Assembly: GCF_022267315.1 (NCBI RefSeq)
Contig: NZ_JAIKLE010000012.1
Coordinates: 1-64,000 of the forward strand
Reading direction: 5' to 3'
Source: Maribellus maritimus
Lineage (GTDB): Bacteria; Bacteroidota; Bacteroidia; Bacteroidales; Prolixibacteraceae
DNA length: 64,000 nt
The stretch's first letter is position 1. The number at the start of each line of letters is the position of its first letter. Positions 9,074-18,588 of the stretch are shown here, one piece after another. Under the pieces are notes generated by a model. It did no database searches, was not told where the DNA came from, and saw only the letters and a list, made by a program, of their open reading frames with translations. The position numbers and the translations under genes were made by a program.

Positions 9074-10195
9074 TTATTTTTTGAAGAATATTTTAATTGA
9101 ATCAACTATATATTTCAATTGTTTTTCAGTCAATTCAGTATGCATGGGCAAAGATAACACAGTTTCTGCCAATTGTTCGCAATGAGGAAAAGCTCCTTTT
9201 TTATATCCTAAAAATTGGTACGCTTCCTGTAGATGAATCGGGTGAGGATAATATACCATCGACGGAATTCCTCTCTTCTTCAGAAACATTTGCAATTCAT
9301 TCCGCTTTTTCGTTTTAACAGTATATTGATGGAAAGTATGTGTACTATAATTTGCTCGTGTCGGAATTTGAAGTCCCTCAATTTCTTTTAAATATTCATC
9401 GTAAAAAGCTGCAACATCTTGCCGCATTTTTATATGTTTCTTAATATACTTCAGTTTTACCTCAAGAATGGCAGCTTGTATACTATCAAGCCGGGAATTT
9501 AAGCCCACACGCTCATAAACATACATTTCTTTTCTTCCGTGATTTGCGACAGAACGGACCATTTTTGCCAGTTCATTGTTGCTTGTATAAACTGCTCCTC
9601 CGTCACCAAACGCTCCCAGATTTTTTGACGGAAAAAAAGAGTTACATCCTATATTTCCAACTGTTCCGGCTTTTTGAATTGTGCCGTCTTCAAAAAGGAA
9701 GTCAGTTCCCAGTGCCTGACAAGCATCTTCAACTAAAAAAAGACCATGTTTTTTACATAGCGATTGAATTGTCTCCAAATCCGCACACTGACCAAACAAG
9801 TGAACCGGCAAAACTGCTTTTGTTTTATCGGTAATTGCAGCCTTAATTTTCGAAGAATCGATATTAAATTTGTTGGGGCAAACATCCACAAACACCGGTT
9901 TTAAACCAAGCAATACCAAAACCTCAACCGTTGAAATAAATGTAAAGGGCGTAGTAATAACCTCATCTCCGGATTTCAATTTTAAGGCCATAAAAGCGAG
10001 TTGAAGAGCATCCGTTCCATTTCCGCAAGAAATCACATTTGTATCCAGATATTGAGAAAGCTTTTCTTCAAACTCAAGAACCTTTCCACTTTTTATAAAT
10101 TTTGCTGAGCGAATAACTTCCTGAATGGCAGCATCAATCTCATCTTTCATGCTTAAATATTGGCCATATAGGTCAGACATTTGAATGGTTTGCAT
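9074..10195 (-). CDS. wlbC: DegT/DnrJ/EryC1 PLP aminotransferase, WlbC/WbpE-like
   Basis: PLP-dependent sugar aminotransferase, probably making the 3-amino group on the UDP-3-keto-GlcNAcA produced by Wlb[12 protein letters not shown] near 57-67 binds the cofactor phosphate, EDACQALG is near 156-163, and the Schiff-base lysine is Lys191 in [14 protein letters not shown]. Length 373 aa is normal. First gene of the reverse-strand wlbC-wlbB-wlbA operon, divergent from wecC with 171 bases between the starts. That gap should hold both promoters, although only the wecC-side element is recognisable. Confidence 0.87.
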   Translation of the reverse strand: MQTIQMSDLYGQYLSMKDEIDAAIQEVIRSAKFIKSGKVLEFEEKLSQYLDTNVISCGNGTDALQLAFMALKLKSGDEVITTPFTFISTVEVLVLLGLKPVFVDVCPNKFNIDSSKIKAAITDKTKAVLPVHLFGQCADLETIQSLCKKHGLFLVEDACQALGTDFLFEDGTIQKAGTVGNIGCNSFFPSKNLGAFGDGGAVYTSNNELAKMVRSVANHGRKEMYVYERVGLNSRLDSIQAAILEVKLKYIKKHIKMRQDVAAFYDEYLKEIEGLQIPTRANYSTHTFHQYTVKTKKRNELQMFLKKRGIPSMVYYPHPIHLQEAYQFLGYKKGAFPHCEQLAETVLSLPMHTELTEKQLKYIVDSIKIFFKK

Positions 10196-10332
10196 TCACG
10201 ATTAATTTTGTCAATTAAAATAATAAACTAATAAACACACAAAATTAGTGTTCTGAAACTTTTTTATTTATTATGTTCTTACCAAAATAGAAACAAAATC
10301 TTTTTAAATAACCTTATTTCTTCTGAATAATA

Positions 10333-10340
10333 TAAATTTG
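10333..10340 (+). promoter_or_regulatory. -7 promoter element for wecC (TAAATTTG)
   Basis: TAAATTTG fits the TAnnTTTG consensus and lies 26 bases before the wecC ATG. No clear -33 element is seen. Confidence 0.5.
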
Positions 10341-10366
10341 TCAATCCGTAACCGCAACAAATAAAA

Positions 10367-11575
10367 ATGGACAAAAAATTTCAAAAGGCTGTAATGATGG
10401 GGCTTGGGTACATTGGGCTTCCAACAGCTGCATTAATGGCGAAAAAAGATATACGCGTGATAGGTGTTGATGTAAATAAAGATGTTGTCGACACAATTAA
10501 TCGTGGTGAGATTCACATTGTTGAACCTGAACTGGACGGATTAGTAAAATATGTAATTGACAAAGAATTATTAACTGCATCAACTCACCCCTCAGAAGCT
10601 AACGTCTTTTTGATAGCTGTACCAACCCCCTTCAAAGACAATCACATTCCGGATATTAGTTTTGTTGAGTCGGCAACAAAAATGGTGATCCCCTTCCTAC
10701 GGGAAGACAATCTCTTTATTATTGAATCTACCAGCCCCATTTTCACTACTGAAAAAATGGCTGAGCTTATATATTCAGAAAGACCGGAATTAAAAGACAA
10801 AATTTATATTGCTTATTGTCCCGAGAGAGTTTTACCAGGAAATGTTATTTATGAACTTGAAAACAATGACCGTGTTATCGGTGGCATTGATGAGAAGTCG
10901 ACAGAAGCGGCTATTTCTTTTTACCAGCAATTTGTAAAAGCGCCTCTCCACCCAACAAATTCGCGTACAGCTGAAATGTGTAAATTGGTTGAGAACTCAT
11001 CACGTGACGTAAACATTGCCTTTGCGAATGAGCTTTCTATAATATGTGATAAAGCTCAAATAAATGTTTGGGATTTAATAAAGCTGGCCAATAAACATCC
11101 GAGAGTGAATATTTTGCAACCGGGAACGGGAGTTGGAGGACATTGTATTGCCGTTGATCCCTGGTTTATTGTTTCCGACTTTGAAAAAGAAGCCAAAATT
11201 ATTAGAACCGCGAGAGAAATAAACAACTATAAAACCCAATGGGTTATTGAAAAACTGAAAGTAACTATATTACAATTTCAAAAAGAAAATAACCGGTTAC
11301 CTAAAATTGCTTTAATGGGTCTAGCCTTTAAACCTAATATTGATGACTTACGAGAATCTCCAGCAAAATTTGTTGTTCAGCAGATGCTCTCTTTCGGAGA
11401 GGCAGAGTATCTCATTGTTGAACCTAATCTCAAAAAGTCAATTGAACTTGAGCTTACGGGCTATATGGATGCTTGGGAGCAAGCAGACATTATCGTATAT
11501 CTTGTTGCACATCGCGAATTTTTAATGCTGAAATATAAACCGGGAGAACTAGATTTTTGTGGCGTAAGAAAATGA
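10367..11575 (+). CDS. wecC: UDP-N-acetyl-D-mannosamine (or glucosamine) 6-dehydrogenase
   Basis: NAD-dependent four-electron oxidation of a UDP-HexNAc to its uronic acid. GLGYIGLPTAAL (12-23) is the NAD motif. RGEIHIVEPELDGLV, ESTSPIFTTEKMAEL and NSRTAEMCKLVENSSRDVN follow the E. coli WecC order. The catalytic cysteine is Cys260 in GVGGHCIAVDPW. The resemblance is closer to WecC (UDP-ManNAcA forming) than to generic UDP-glucose dehydrogenases. Next to a WlbA/B/C set it could also supply UDP-GlcNAcA, the role of WbpA. The 402 aa are slightly shorter than E. coli WecC. It starts a plus-strand operon and ends 33 bases before wecB. Confidence 0.9.
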   Translation: MDKKFQKAVMMGLGYIGLPTAALMAKKDIRVIGVDVNKDVVDTINRGEIHIVEPELDGLVKYVIDKELLTASTHPSEANVFLIAVPTPFKDNHIPDISFVESATKMVIPFLREDNLFIIESTSPIFTTEKMAELIYSERPELKDKIYIAYCPERVLPGNVIYELENNDRVIGGIDEKSTEAAISFYQQFVKAPLHPTNSRTAEMCKLVENSSRDVNIAFANELSIICDKAQINVWDLIKLANKHPRVNILQPGTGVGGHCIAVDPWFIVSDFEKEAKIIRTAREINNYKTQWVIEKLKVTILQFQKENNRLPKIALMGLAFKPNIDDLRESPAKFVVQQMLSFGEAEYLIVEPNLKKSIELELTGYMDAWEQADIIVYLVAHREFLMLKYKPGELDFCGVRK

Positions 11576-11608
11576 AATTAAGTTTCAGATTAAACCTAAT
11601 ATTACAAA

Positions 11609-12739
11609 ATGAAAAAAATACTGAGCGTATTTGGAACCCGCCCCGAGGCAATAAAAATGGCTCCTGTGGTTAAAGAACTCGAAAGGTTCCCCGAACATAT
11701 AAATTCAAAAGTATGTGTTACAGCACAACACCGTGAAATGTTGGATCAAGTGCTTGATATTTTCGATATTTCACCCGACTATGATTTGGATATAATGAAA
11801 CCAAACCAGGATTTATTTGAACTTACCAGCCGGGTTCTTTTAAAAATGAGAGATGTACTTGATGATTTTCAACCCGATGTGGTTTTAGTACACGGAGACA
11901 CAACCTCATCGTCGACTGCCGCTTTGGCTGCCTTCTACAAACAAATTCATGTAGGACACGTTGAGGCCGGATTAAGAACTGGCAATATCTACTCACCCTG
12001 GCCGGAAGAAATGAACCGTAAAATGACAGGGGCACTTGCCACTTACCACTTTGCTCCTACCGAAACAGCAAAAACAAATCTATTAAACGAAAATATCAAT
12101 CCCAAAAATATAAAAGTAACCGGGAACACAGTTATTGATGCACTTTTTACGGCATCCGCCAAAATTAAAAGCGACGTGTATCTTAAAAAGCAGATAAAAA
12201 CAGAAATAAATAAAAACCTCGATCAAAATATTTTAAAATCAAAATTTATATTGGTTACCGGGCACCGACGTGAAAACTTTGGTGAAGGATTTATACAAAT
12301 CTGTTCTGCTTTAAAAAAAATAGCAGAAAAATATCCTGAGATAAATATCATCTACCCTGTTCATTTAAACCCAAATGTTCAAAAACCAGTATTCGATCTT
12401 TTAGGAGAAACTTCAAATATTCACTTAATTTCTCCTCTTTCATATCTCCCATTTATTTATATGCTTGAAAAATGTTATTTTGTCATTACCGACAGCGGAG
12501 GTATTCAGGAAGAAGCACCCAGTTTTGGAAAGCCGGTTCTCGTAATGCGTGATACCACCGAGCGTCCGGAAGCTGTTGAAGCCGGTACTGTAAAATTGGT
12601 TGGCACTGATAAAAATATCATTTTTTCAGAAGCTGTAAAACTTATTGAAAATACTGAATATTATAAGTCCGTATCTAGTGCTCATAACCCTTATGGAGAT
12701 GGAAAGGCGGCCGAAAGAATCGTTGAAAATTTAAAATAA
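11609..12739 (+). CDS. wecB: UDP-N-acetylglucosamine 2-epimerase (non-hydrolysing)
   Basis: Interconverts UDP-GlcNAc and UDP-ManNAc in the cytoplasm, providing the substrate for WecC. Family signatures are FGTRPEAIKMAP at the N-terminus, CVTAQHREMLDQVLDIF, VLVHGDTTSSSTAALAAF, GHRRENFGEG near 215 and the UDP-binding DSGGIQEEAPSFGKPVLVM near 295. Length (376 aa) is typical. In the company of wlbA/B/C it could alternatively act as WbpI, the 2-epimerase of UDP-2,3-diacetamido-glucuronate; the two are homologous and context alone does not separate them. Six bases separate it from the next gene. Confidence 0.92.
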   Translation: MKKILSVFGTRPEAIKMAPVVKELERFPEHINSKVCVTAQHREMLDQVLDIFDISPDYDLDIMKPNQDLFELTSRVLLKMRDVLDDFQPDVVLVHGDTTSSSTAALAAFYKQIHVGHVEAGLRTGNIYSPWPEEMNRKMTGALATYHFAPTETAKTNLLNENINPKNIKVTGNTVIDALFTASAKIKSDVYLKKQIKTEINKNLDQNILKSKFILVTGHRRENFGEGFIQICSALKKIAEKYPEINIIYPVHLNPNVQKPVFDLLGETSNIHLISPLSYLPFIYMLEKCYFVITDSGGIQEEAPSFGKPVLVMRDTTERPEAVEAGTVKLVGTDKNIIFSEAVKLIENTEYYKSVSSAHNPYGDGKAAERIVENLK

Positions 12740-12744
12740 TTTCA

Positions 12745-14880
12745 ATGCTACAAGCAATCGTAAAAAAAGGTAAAGTATTGGCAGAAAAAGTACCTGCTCC
12801 TTTAGTACGAAAAGGAGGAATTCTGATAAAAGTAGTTAACAGCTGTATCTCTGCAGGGACAGAAATGTCAAATGTGGATATTACAAAAAAATCATTAGTC
12901 AGACTCGCTCTTGAACAACCTGAAAATGTTAAAACAGGTCTGAAAATGATAAAAGAAACAGGTATCAAAAAAACTTTCTCTAGGATTACAGGCATGCGCG
13001 AAGGAGGAAAACCCACAGGATATTCCATAAGCGGTATTGTTTTGGCTGTTGACGAGGAAGTAACTGATTTCAAGCCTGGCGATCGCGTTGCAGCGGCCGG
13101 AGCTGGATTAGCAAATCATGCTGAGTTTGTCGATGTCCCCAAGAATCTGGTAATGAAAATTCCCGATAGCCTTGATTTTGAAAAAGCTTCTACGGTTACA
13201 CTTGGTGGAATTGCAATTCAGGGAGTAAGAAGAGCCGATTTACGATTTGGAGAATTTGGAGTTGTAGTTGGTGCAGGAATACTTGGGCTTTTGACTGTCC
13301 AGTTATTACAACTTTCCGGAATCAGAGTTATTGCTGTAGATATTGATGAAAAGAGATTGGCCATTGCCAAAGAGTTAGGGGCAGAATTAATCATTAATCC
13401 CTCAAAAGAGGATCAGGTAAAACTAATAACAAATTACACAGGAGGAAAAGGTACCGACGCCGTGATATTTACAGCAGCCACATCAAGCAGTCACCCTTTG
13501 TCTGAAGCATTTAAAAGCTGCAAAAGAAAAGGAAAAGTTGTTCTGGTAGGCGTTTCAGGAATGGAAATTAAACGGAGTGATATCTACTCAAAGGAACTTG
13601 ATTTTTTAATTTCCAGTTCATACGGGCCGGGACGTTATGACGCAGAATACGAAGAAAAAGGACATGATTATCCTTATGCTTATGTACGATGGACTGAAAA
13701 TAGAAATATGACAGAATATCTTCGGCTATTGTCAGAACATAAAATTGTTTTAGATAAGATTATCCAGCATAAATTTGGAATTCAAAATGTTACTGAAGCT
13801 TTTCAATTACTGAATAATAGCGAACAAAGACCTTTAATGGTTATACTTGATTATGGAAGTATAGATTCAGACCAAATCGTTTCTTTGACCCAACATTCCC
13901 GAAAAATAAATATAAAAGCAGTACCTGTTCTTAGAGAAAAAATTAATGTTGCTTTAGTAGGTGCTGGTAGTTTTGCTACAGCGATGCATTTGCCAAATAT
14001 GAAAATGCTGGATAATAAATTTCAGTTAATTGCGGTGGTAAATCGTACCGGTCATAAAGCCACAGCAGTAGCCAAACAGTTTGGAGCTGCTTATTCAACG
14101 ACAAATATTAACGATATTCTATCAGATGACTCCATAGACCTTGTTATAATTTGTACACGCCATGGCGAACATGCACAACTTACTCTCGACGCATTGAAAG
14201 CAGGCAAACATGTTTTTGTTGAAAAGCCACTTGCAACAAACCAAAAGGATTTGAAATCTTTACAAGATTTTTATGACAGGGATGGAGAAAAACCTTTATT
14301 AATGGTCGGGTTCAATCGCCGGTTTAGTAAATATGCACAGGAAATTAAACAGCATACCCAAAAAAGAATCAATCCGCTATTCATTCATTACCGAATGAAT
14401 GCCGGGTATATACCGCTTGATCACTGGGTACATGAAGAGGGCGGCCGCATAGTTGGTGAGGCTTGCCACCTCATTGATCTGATGACCTTTTTTACTGAAA
14501 GTAAAATAAAATCAATAAGTGTGGAAGAACTAACTCCAACCAATGGGGCCGTTAGCTCGTCTGACAATAAATCGATTGTATTAAAATACCAGGATGGTTC
14601 AGTATGCACCATTGAATATTTCGCCGTTGGCAATAAATCTTTACCCAAAGAATATATGGAAATTCATTTCGATGAAAAGTCGATTGTGATGGAAGACTAT
14701 AAGCAACTGAAGGGCTACGGAATAAAAATAAATGAAATAAGAACATCCGGAAGTGAAAAAGGACAGCTGGAAGAACTAAAAGCCCTATTTGAATCCCTCA
14801 CAGAAAAAGACAAAAATTGGCCCATTGAATGGTGGGATATGGTGCAAACAACAGAAATATCATTGGCAATACAACAATAA
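12745..14880 (+). CDS. Bi-domain oxidoreductase: zinc-alcohol-dehydrogenase-like plus Gfo/Idh/MocA domain
   Basis: Fusion of two NAD(P)-dependent dehydrogenases (711 aa). Residues 1 to about 365 are a medium-chain alcohol-dehydrogenase-like domain (CISAGTEMSNVDI, GVVVGAGILGLLTVQLLQL). Residues about 395-711 are a Gfo/Idh/MocA domain (NVALVGAGSFATAMHLPNM, EKPLATN, RIVGEACHLIDLM). Such fusions are known from exopolysaccharide loci, often beside asparagine-synthase-like and heparinase-like genes as here; their reaction is not established to my knowledge. The most likely role is a sequential redox step on a nucleotide-linked sugar. The next gene's ATG directly follows the stop, indicating translational coupling. 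Confidence 0.85.
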   Translation: MLQAIVKKGKVLAEKVPAPLVRKGGILIKVVNSCISAGTEMSNVDITKKSLVRLALEQPENVKTGLKMIKETGIKKTFSRITGMREGGKPTGYSISGIVLAVDEEVTDFKPGDRVAAAGAGLANHAEFVDVPKNLVMKIPDSLDFEKASTVTLGGIAIQGVRRADLRFGEFGVVVGAGILGLLTVQLLQLSGIRVIAVDIDEKRLAIAKELGAELIINPSKEDQVKLITNYTGGKGTDAVIFTAATSSSHPLSEAFKSCKRKGKVVLVGVSGMEIKRSDIYSKELDFLISSSYGPGRYDAEYEEKGHDYPYAYVRWTENRNMTEYLRLLSEHKIVLDKIIQHKFGIQNVTEAFQLLNNSEQRPLMVILDYGSIDSDQIVSLTQHSRKINIKAVPVLREKINVALVGAGSFATAMHLPNMKMLDNKFQLIAVVNRTGHKATAVAKQFGAAYSTTNINDILSDDSIDLVIICTRHGEHAQLTLDALKAGKHVFVEKPLATNQKDLKSLQDFYDRDGEKPLLMVGFNRRFSKYAQEIKQHTQKRINPLFIHYRMNAGYIPLDHWVHEEGGRIVGEACHLIDLMTFFTESKIKSISVEELTPTNGAVSSSDNKSIVLKYQDGSVCTIEYFAVGNKSLPKEYMEIHFDEKSIVMEDYKQLKGYGIKINEIRTSGSEKGQLEELKALFESLTEKDKNWPIEWWDMVQTTEISLAIQQ

Positions 14881-16587
14881 ATGCTCTTTCATCTTGAAAT
14901 ATTAAAAACAGGCTCATTTTCCAAATTAGAACCTTTTAAACAAAAATTTGATCTGGTTGAGCTTTTCAAATATGAAAAAGATAATATCAGGTTATTTGTA
15001 TTCTCTTATTTAACAAAAAGAAACATAACATTAATTGAAGATGATAAAAAATTGCTTTTTATTCACGGACATAGTAAAAATGTTACTCTTGAAAATTATA
15101 CAAAAACAGAATCATTATTTGGAAACTTTAACTTTATTGTAATTAATAAAAAAGAACATTCCGTTGAATTTATCAAAGATTTTACAAACTCTTTTGATAC
15201 ATTTTATGTTGACACAACCCAAAGAATTACACTGTCAAATAATCCCTTATGGCTTCCTGTAAATTCAAAAACTATTAATTCAAATTCACTTGCACAGTAC
15301 TTTTCTCTCACCCAGGGATTTTATCCCGAGTATTATTTTTTTGATGAAATTAAAAAAATCAAGCCGGGCTCCAAATTGGAAATTCAGGGAGGAGAACTAA
15401 AAGAAACCGCTACTCTGCCGAAGATAGAGCATCCTTCTTACAGTGATTTTGTCAATAATTTTTCAGAGGTCGTAAACAATGGAATTAGAAACAATTCATC
15501 TATTGATTTAACAGGTGGATATGACAGCAGATTAATAGTTTCTGGCGCACTCAATCTGAGAAAGAACTTCACCGTTGCCGTTCATGGAGAAAAAGATAAG
15601 GAAGTTGAGTTTGTAAAAAAAATGGCAGGAAAAATAAAAGTACCATTACATACAATTGAAATCAACAACAAAATCAATGATTCCTTAAAAAAATGGGAGC
15701 ATTACTTTTTTTTATCTGGTGGTTATTATAATCTATTTGAAACAATAAAAGAAGGCACAAGAAGTACCGTCAGACGACAATTTACCAATACAAAAGTTGG
15801 AGGTGGTTTGGGTGAGGTAATCAGAGATAAATGGTACGTCGATAAGATTTCGAGAAAGAACCTATTGAAGTCAAAACCCCTATGGAGCATTCTGTCGAAA
15901 AGACTATTCAATTCAGACGTAGCTTATCGTTATTGCACAAAAGAATTCTGTAAAACAATTGATACATTTAGAGAAAACAGCAGGCAAAAAATATCACAAC
16001 AAACTCAAAACCTTAATGGATACGACGCAAGCCAGAAATTTGTTAACATTTTATTCGAAAGATATACGCGTGGATGGATTGGAACACTATATAATTTTCA
16101 TAATAATTTGTTAGAAGTTGTAGCTCCTTATATGGACAATCAATTCTACATTAAATGTTTAAATGTCGATAACGATTTTAGAAATTATTCAGAAGGGATT
16201 ACAACAACTATTAATTCTTTCTCGAACCAATTTAATAGAATACCTTTTATAGATGGGCAAAGGTGTGCTCCAATAAAAGGATTTAATCGAATCCGATATA
16301 TTTTTATGCACTATATTCATGAATTCAATAGTCGTATATTAGATAAAAGCCTTAAAAGAGAGTATAACCACTCAAGTTGGTTAAAAAAACTACTTGAGAG
16401 CGATCAGTTTGGGTCGTATATAAATAAAAAGGATAAAAATTTTGATAAAATAATTAATAGAAAGGCATTTAATAAATTGTTGCAATCAGGGCTGGACAAT
16501 AAGCTTCCTGATAAAGATTTTATTTTTTTATGGAAATTAATTACATTAAAAATTGCGATACAATACCCACAAAAAATTTCTAATTAA
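14881..16587 (+). CDS. Asparagine-synthase-like amidotransferase lacking the glutaminase cysteine
   Basis: Relative of asparagine synthase B. The PP-loop of the synthetase domain is visible as LTGGYDSRLIVSGAL at 210-224, which binds ATP to adenylate a carboxylate. The N-terminal half (1-190) looks like a degenerate glutaminase domain: the protein begins Met-Leu-Phe and lacks the Cys2 nucleophile, so it could use free ammonia or a partner. In polysaccharide loci homologues such as WbpS amidate uronic acid carboxyls, and with the uronate-forming genes just upstream that is my preferred role. The gene is notably AT-rich compared with glyS or the atp genes. 107 bases separate it from the next gene. 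Confidence 0.75.
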   Translation: MLFHLEILKTGSFSKLEPFKQKFDLVELFKYEKDNIRLFVFSYLTKRNITLIEDDKKLLFIHGHSKNVTLENYTKTESLFGNFNFIVINKKEHSVEFIKDFTNSFDTFYVDTTQRITLSNNPLWLPVNSKTINSNSLAQYFSLTQGFYPEYYFFDEIKKIKPGSKLEIQGGELKETATLPKIEHPSYSDFVNNFSEVVNNGIRNNSSIDLTGGYDSRLIVSGALNLRKNFTVAVHGEKDKEVEFVKKMAGKIKVPLHTIEINNKINDSLKKWEHYFFLSGGYYNLFETIKEGTRSTVRRQFTNTKVGGGLGEVIRDKWYVDKISRKNLLKSKPLWSILSKRLFNSDVAYRYCTKEFCKTIDTFRENSRQKISQQTQNLNGYDASQKFVNILFERYTRGWIGTLYNFHNNLLEVVAPYMDNQFYIKCLNVDNDFRNYSEGITTTINSFSNQFNRIPFIDGQRCAPIKGFNRIRYIFMHYIHEFNSRILDKSLKREYNHSSWLKKLLESDQFGSYINKKDKNFDKIINRKAFNKLLQSGLDNKLPDKDFIFLWKLITLKIAIQYPQKISN

Positions 16588-16694
16588 AACCCGAGTGTGA
16601 AAATTTATATTTAAAGCATCTGAATTATAATTGTATAAACATTTAAGAATATACAAAATTATATTACTGAAATTAAACAACATAAGCAAACTCG

Positions 16695-17582
16695 ATGATT
16701 AATTTTTCTTTTGTAATCCTTCACTATCAAACTATAGAAGACACAATAACCTGCGTTGATTCAATATTAAAAAACATAGTTTACTCAAATTACAGTATAA
16801 TTATAGTTGATAACGGATCAACAAACGAAAGCGGTATCTATTTAAAAAATAAGTACTTGAAAAATAAAAACATTCATGTATTGGAAAGTCCAAAAAATCT
16901 AGGCTTTGCCAGAGGCAATAATTTAGGATTCTCATTTGCTAAATATAAGTTAAAATCTGAATTTATATGTTTGTTAAATAACGATACGTACATTAAACAG
17001 GATGATTTTGTGGAAGAAATTTTGAGAAGATATTATATCAGTAACTTTCATATCCTTGGTCCAGATATTATTTCAACTGTTGATGGGAAACATCAAAATC
17101 CAAGAAGAGTATTATATACTGATTTAAAAATAGTAAAACAGTATTTGAGACATTTTAGGATTATGCGATTTCTTAATCTGTTTTTGTTGGACAAAGTACT
17201 TGTAGATTTCAAAAAAAAATTTTATAGTAAGTCATATTTGCCGAGTAATGATCAAGAAGAGTCATATAAAGACGAAAAAACAGGATTACTTTTACATGGA
17301 AGCTGTTTAATCTTTTCTCCGTTATATATAGCAAATTATGATGGATTATATCCTAAAACTTTTATGTATTCAGAAGAGTCAATTCTTAATTTTATTTCCC
17401 ACAGAGATAACTTGATATCTCTATATTATCCAAAGGTTAAAATATACCATAATGAAGATTCCTCTACAAATTATCAGTATCCTAAAAGTTACAGAAAAAG
17501 AAGATTTTATTATAAAAATATTATAAAATCATTAGTAGTTTTAACTGATTTGATGAAAGGAAACAATAATGAACGAATGTAG
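16695..17582 (+). CDS. GT2-type glycosyltransferase
   Basis: GT-A fold inverting glycosyltransferase (295 aa), rhamnosyltransferase-like. N-terminal FVILHYQTIEDTITCVDSIL and IIIVDNGSTNESG are the nucleotide-binding start of family 2. GFARGNNLGFSFA and the acidic metal-binding region CLLNNDTYI follow near 95-103. The C-terminal part is more divergent. It is very AT-rich. Its 3' end overlaps the methyltransferase start by 14 bases, so the two are translationally coupled. Substrate is unknown. Confidence 0.8.
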   Translation: MINFSFVILHYQTIEDTITCVDSILKNIVYSNYSIIIVDNGSTNESGIYLKNKYLKNKNIHVLESPKNLGFARGNNLGFSFAKYKLKSEFICLLNNDTYIKQDDFVEEILRRYYISNFHILGPDIISTVDGKHQNPRRVLYTDLKIVKQYLRHFRIMRFLNLFLLDKVLVDFKKKFYSKSYLPSNDQEESYKDEKTGLLLHGSCLIFSPLYIANYDGLYPKTFMYSEESILNFISHRDNLISLYYPKVKIYHNEDSSTNYQYPKSYRKRRFYYKNIIKSLVVLTDLMKGNNNERM

Positions 17583-18531
17583 AATTTGCGGGAATTCAAC
17601 AAACAATACTGAACTTGAAATTAGGGAAATGTATTATAACCTTAAGGAAAAATTTCGTTATTTCAAATGTGATAATTGTGGATGTTTACAAATTTCAGAG
17701 TACCCTGAAAATATAGCCGACTACTACCCCAAAATATATAGTTCATTTACAAAGCCTGTTGAAAAAAATAATGGCTGGCTTTTGCATAGCCTGAGAAAAA
17801 GTAAATTAAAATACTGTTTATTAGACCAATTTGACATAATTGGATTATTGCTTTCTAAAATTTACAAATGTGGATTTGAAAGGTTACTCAAGTATCCGAA
17901 AGTAAAACCTAATTCAAAAATTCTTGATATCGGATCAGGCACAGGTGCCTTAATTAAAAGACTTATAAACAAAGGATTTGAAAACATAACAGGAACTGAT
18001 ATTTTTATTGATGAGGATATTATTTTCGACAAAAGATTAAGGATTTTGAAAAAGGATATAAATGAAATTAATGAAACATTTGATTTTGTAATGATGAATC
18101 ATTGTCTTGAACACATGCCACATCAGTTAGACGTTTTAACAAAAATAAGTCGACTTTTAAATAAAGATAATTTCCTAATGATCAGAATCCCCATTGTAGA
18201 TAAATTCTCTTGGAGAGAATACGGGTTAAACTGGATTGCTATTGACCCTCCGAGGCATTATTATTTGCACACCGAAAAAAGTATAAAAATATTGGCCGAT
18301 AAGAGTGGTTTTGAGTTGGAACATATAGCTTATGACTCAACTGAATTTCAGTTTATCGGGTCAGAACAAATTCTTTCTAACATTCCACTCCGATCAGAAA
18401 ACTCATATTATGAAAATCAAAAAAAATCAGTATTCACAAAAAGAGATGTTAAAAACTATAAAAAGATGGCAGATAAACTAAATGAACAAAAAGATGGAGA
18501 CTTTGGTGTGTTCTACTTAAAAAAAAGATAA
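17569..18531 (+). CDS. SAM-dependent methyltransferase with N-terminal Cys motif
   Basis: Class I methyltransferase (320 aa). The N-terminus has CRIC at 4-7 and CDNCGC near 33-38, probably a small zinc-binding knob as in sugar C-methyltransferases. The SAM-binding motif is KILDIGSGTGALI near 120-132, followed by FDFVMMNHCLEHM near 168-180 and the HYYLHTEKSIKIL segment typical of this subgroup. Within the polysaccharide locus it probably methylates a sugar residue. It overlaps the preceding GT2 gene by 14 bases. Confidence 0.8.
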   Translation: MNECRICGNSTNNTELEIREMYYNLKEKFRYFKCDNCGCLQISEYPENIADYYPKIYSSFTKPVEKNNGWLLHSLRKSKLKYCLLDQFDIIGLLLSKIYKCGFERLLKYPKVKPNSKILDIGSGTGALIKRLINKGFENITGTDIFIDEDIIFDKRLRILKKDINEINETFDFVMMNHCLEHMPHQLDVLTKISRLLNKDNFLMIRIPIVDKFSWREYGLNWIAIDPPRHYYLHTEKSIKILADKSGFELEHIAYDSTEFQFIGSEQILSNIPLRSENSYYENQKKSVFTKRDVKNYKKMADKLNEQKDGDFGVFYLKKR

Positions 18532-18588
18532 TCTTATTTTGTCTATAATAAACTCGTAACTTTTTAACAAAAAAAGAAAATATTGGCA

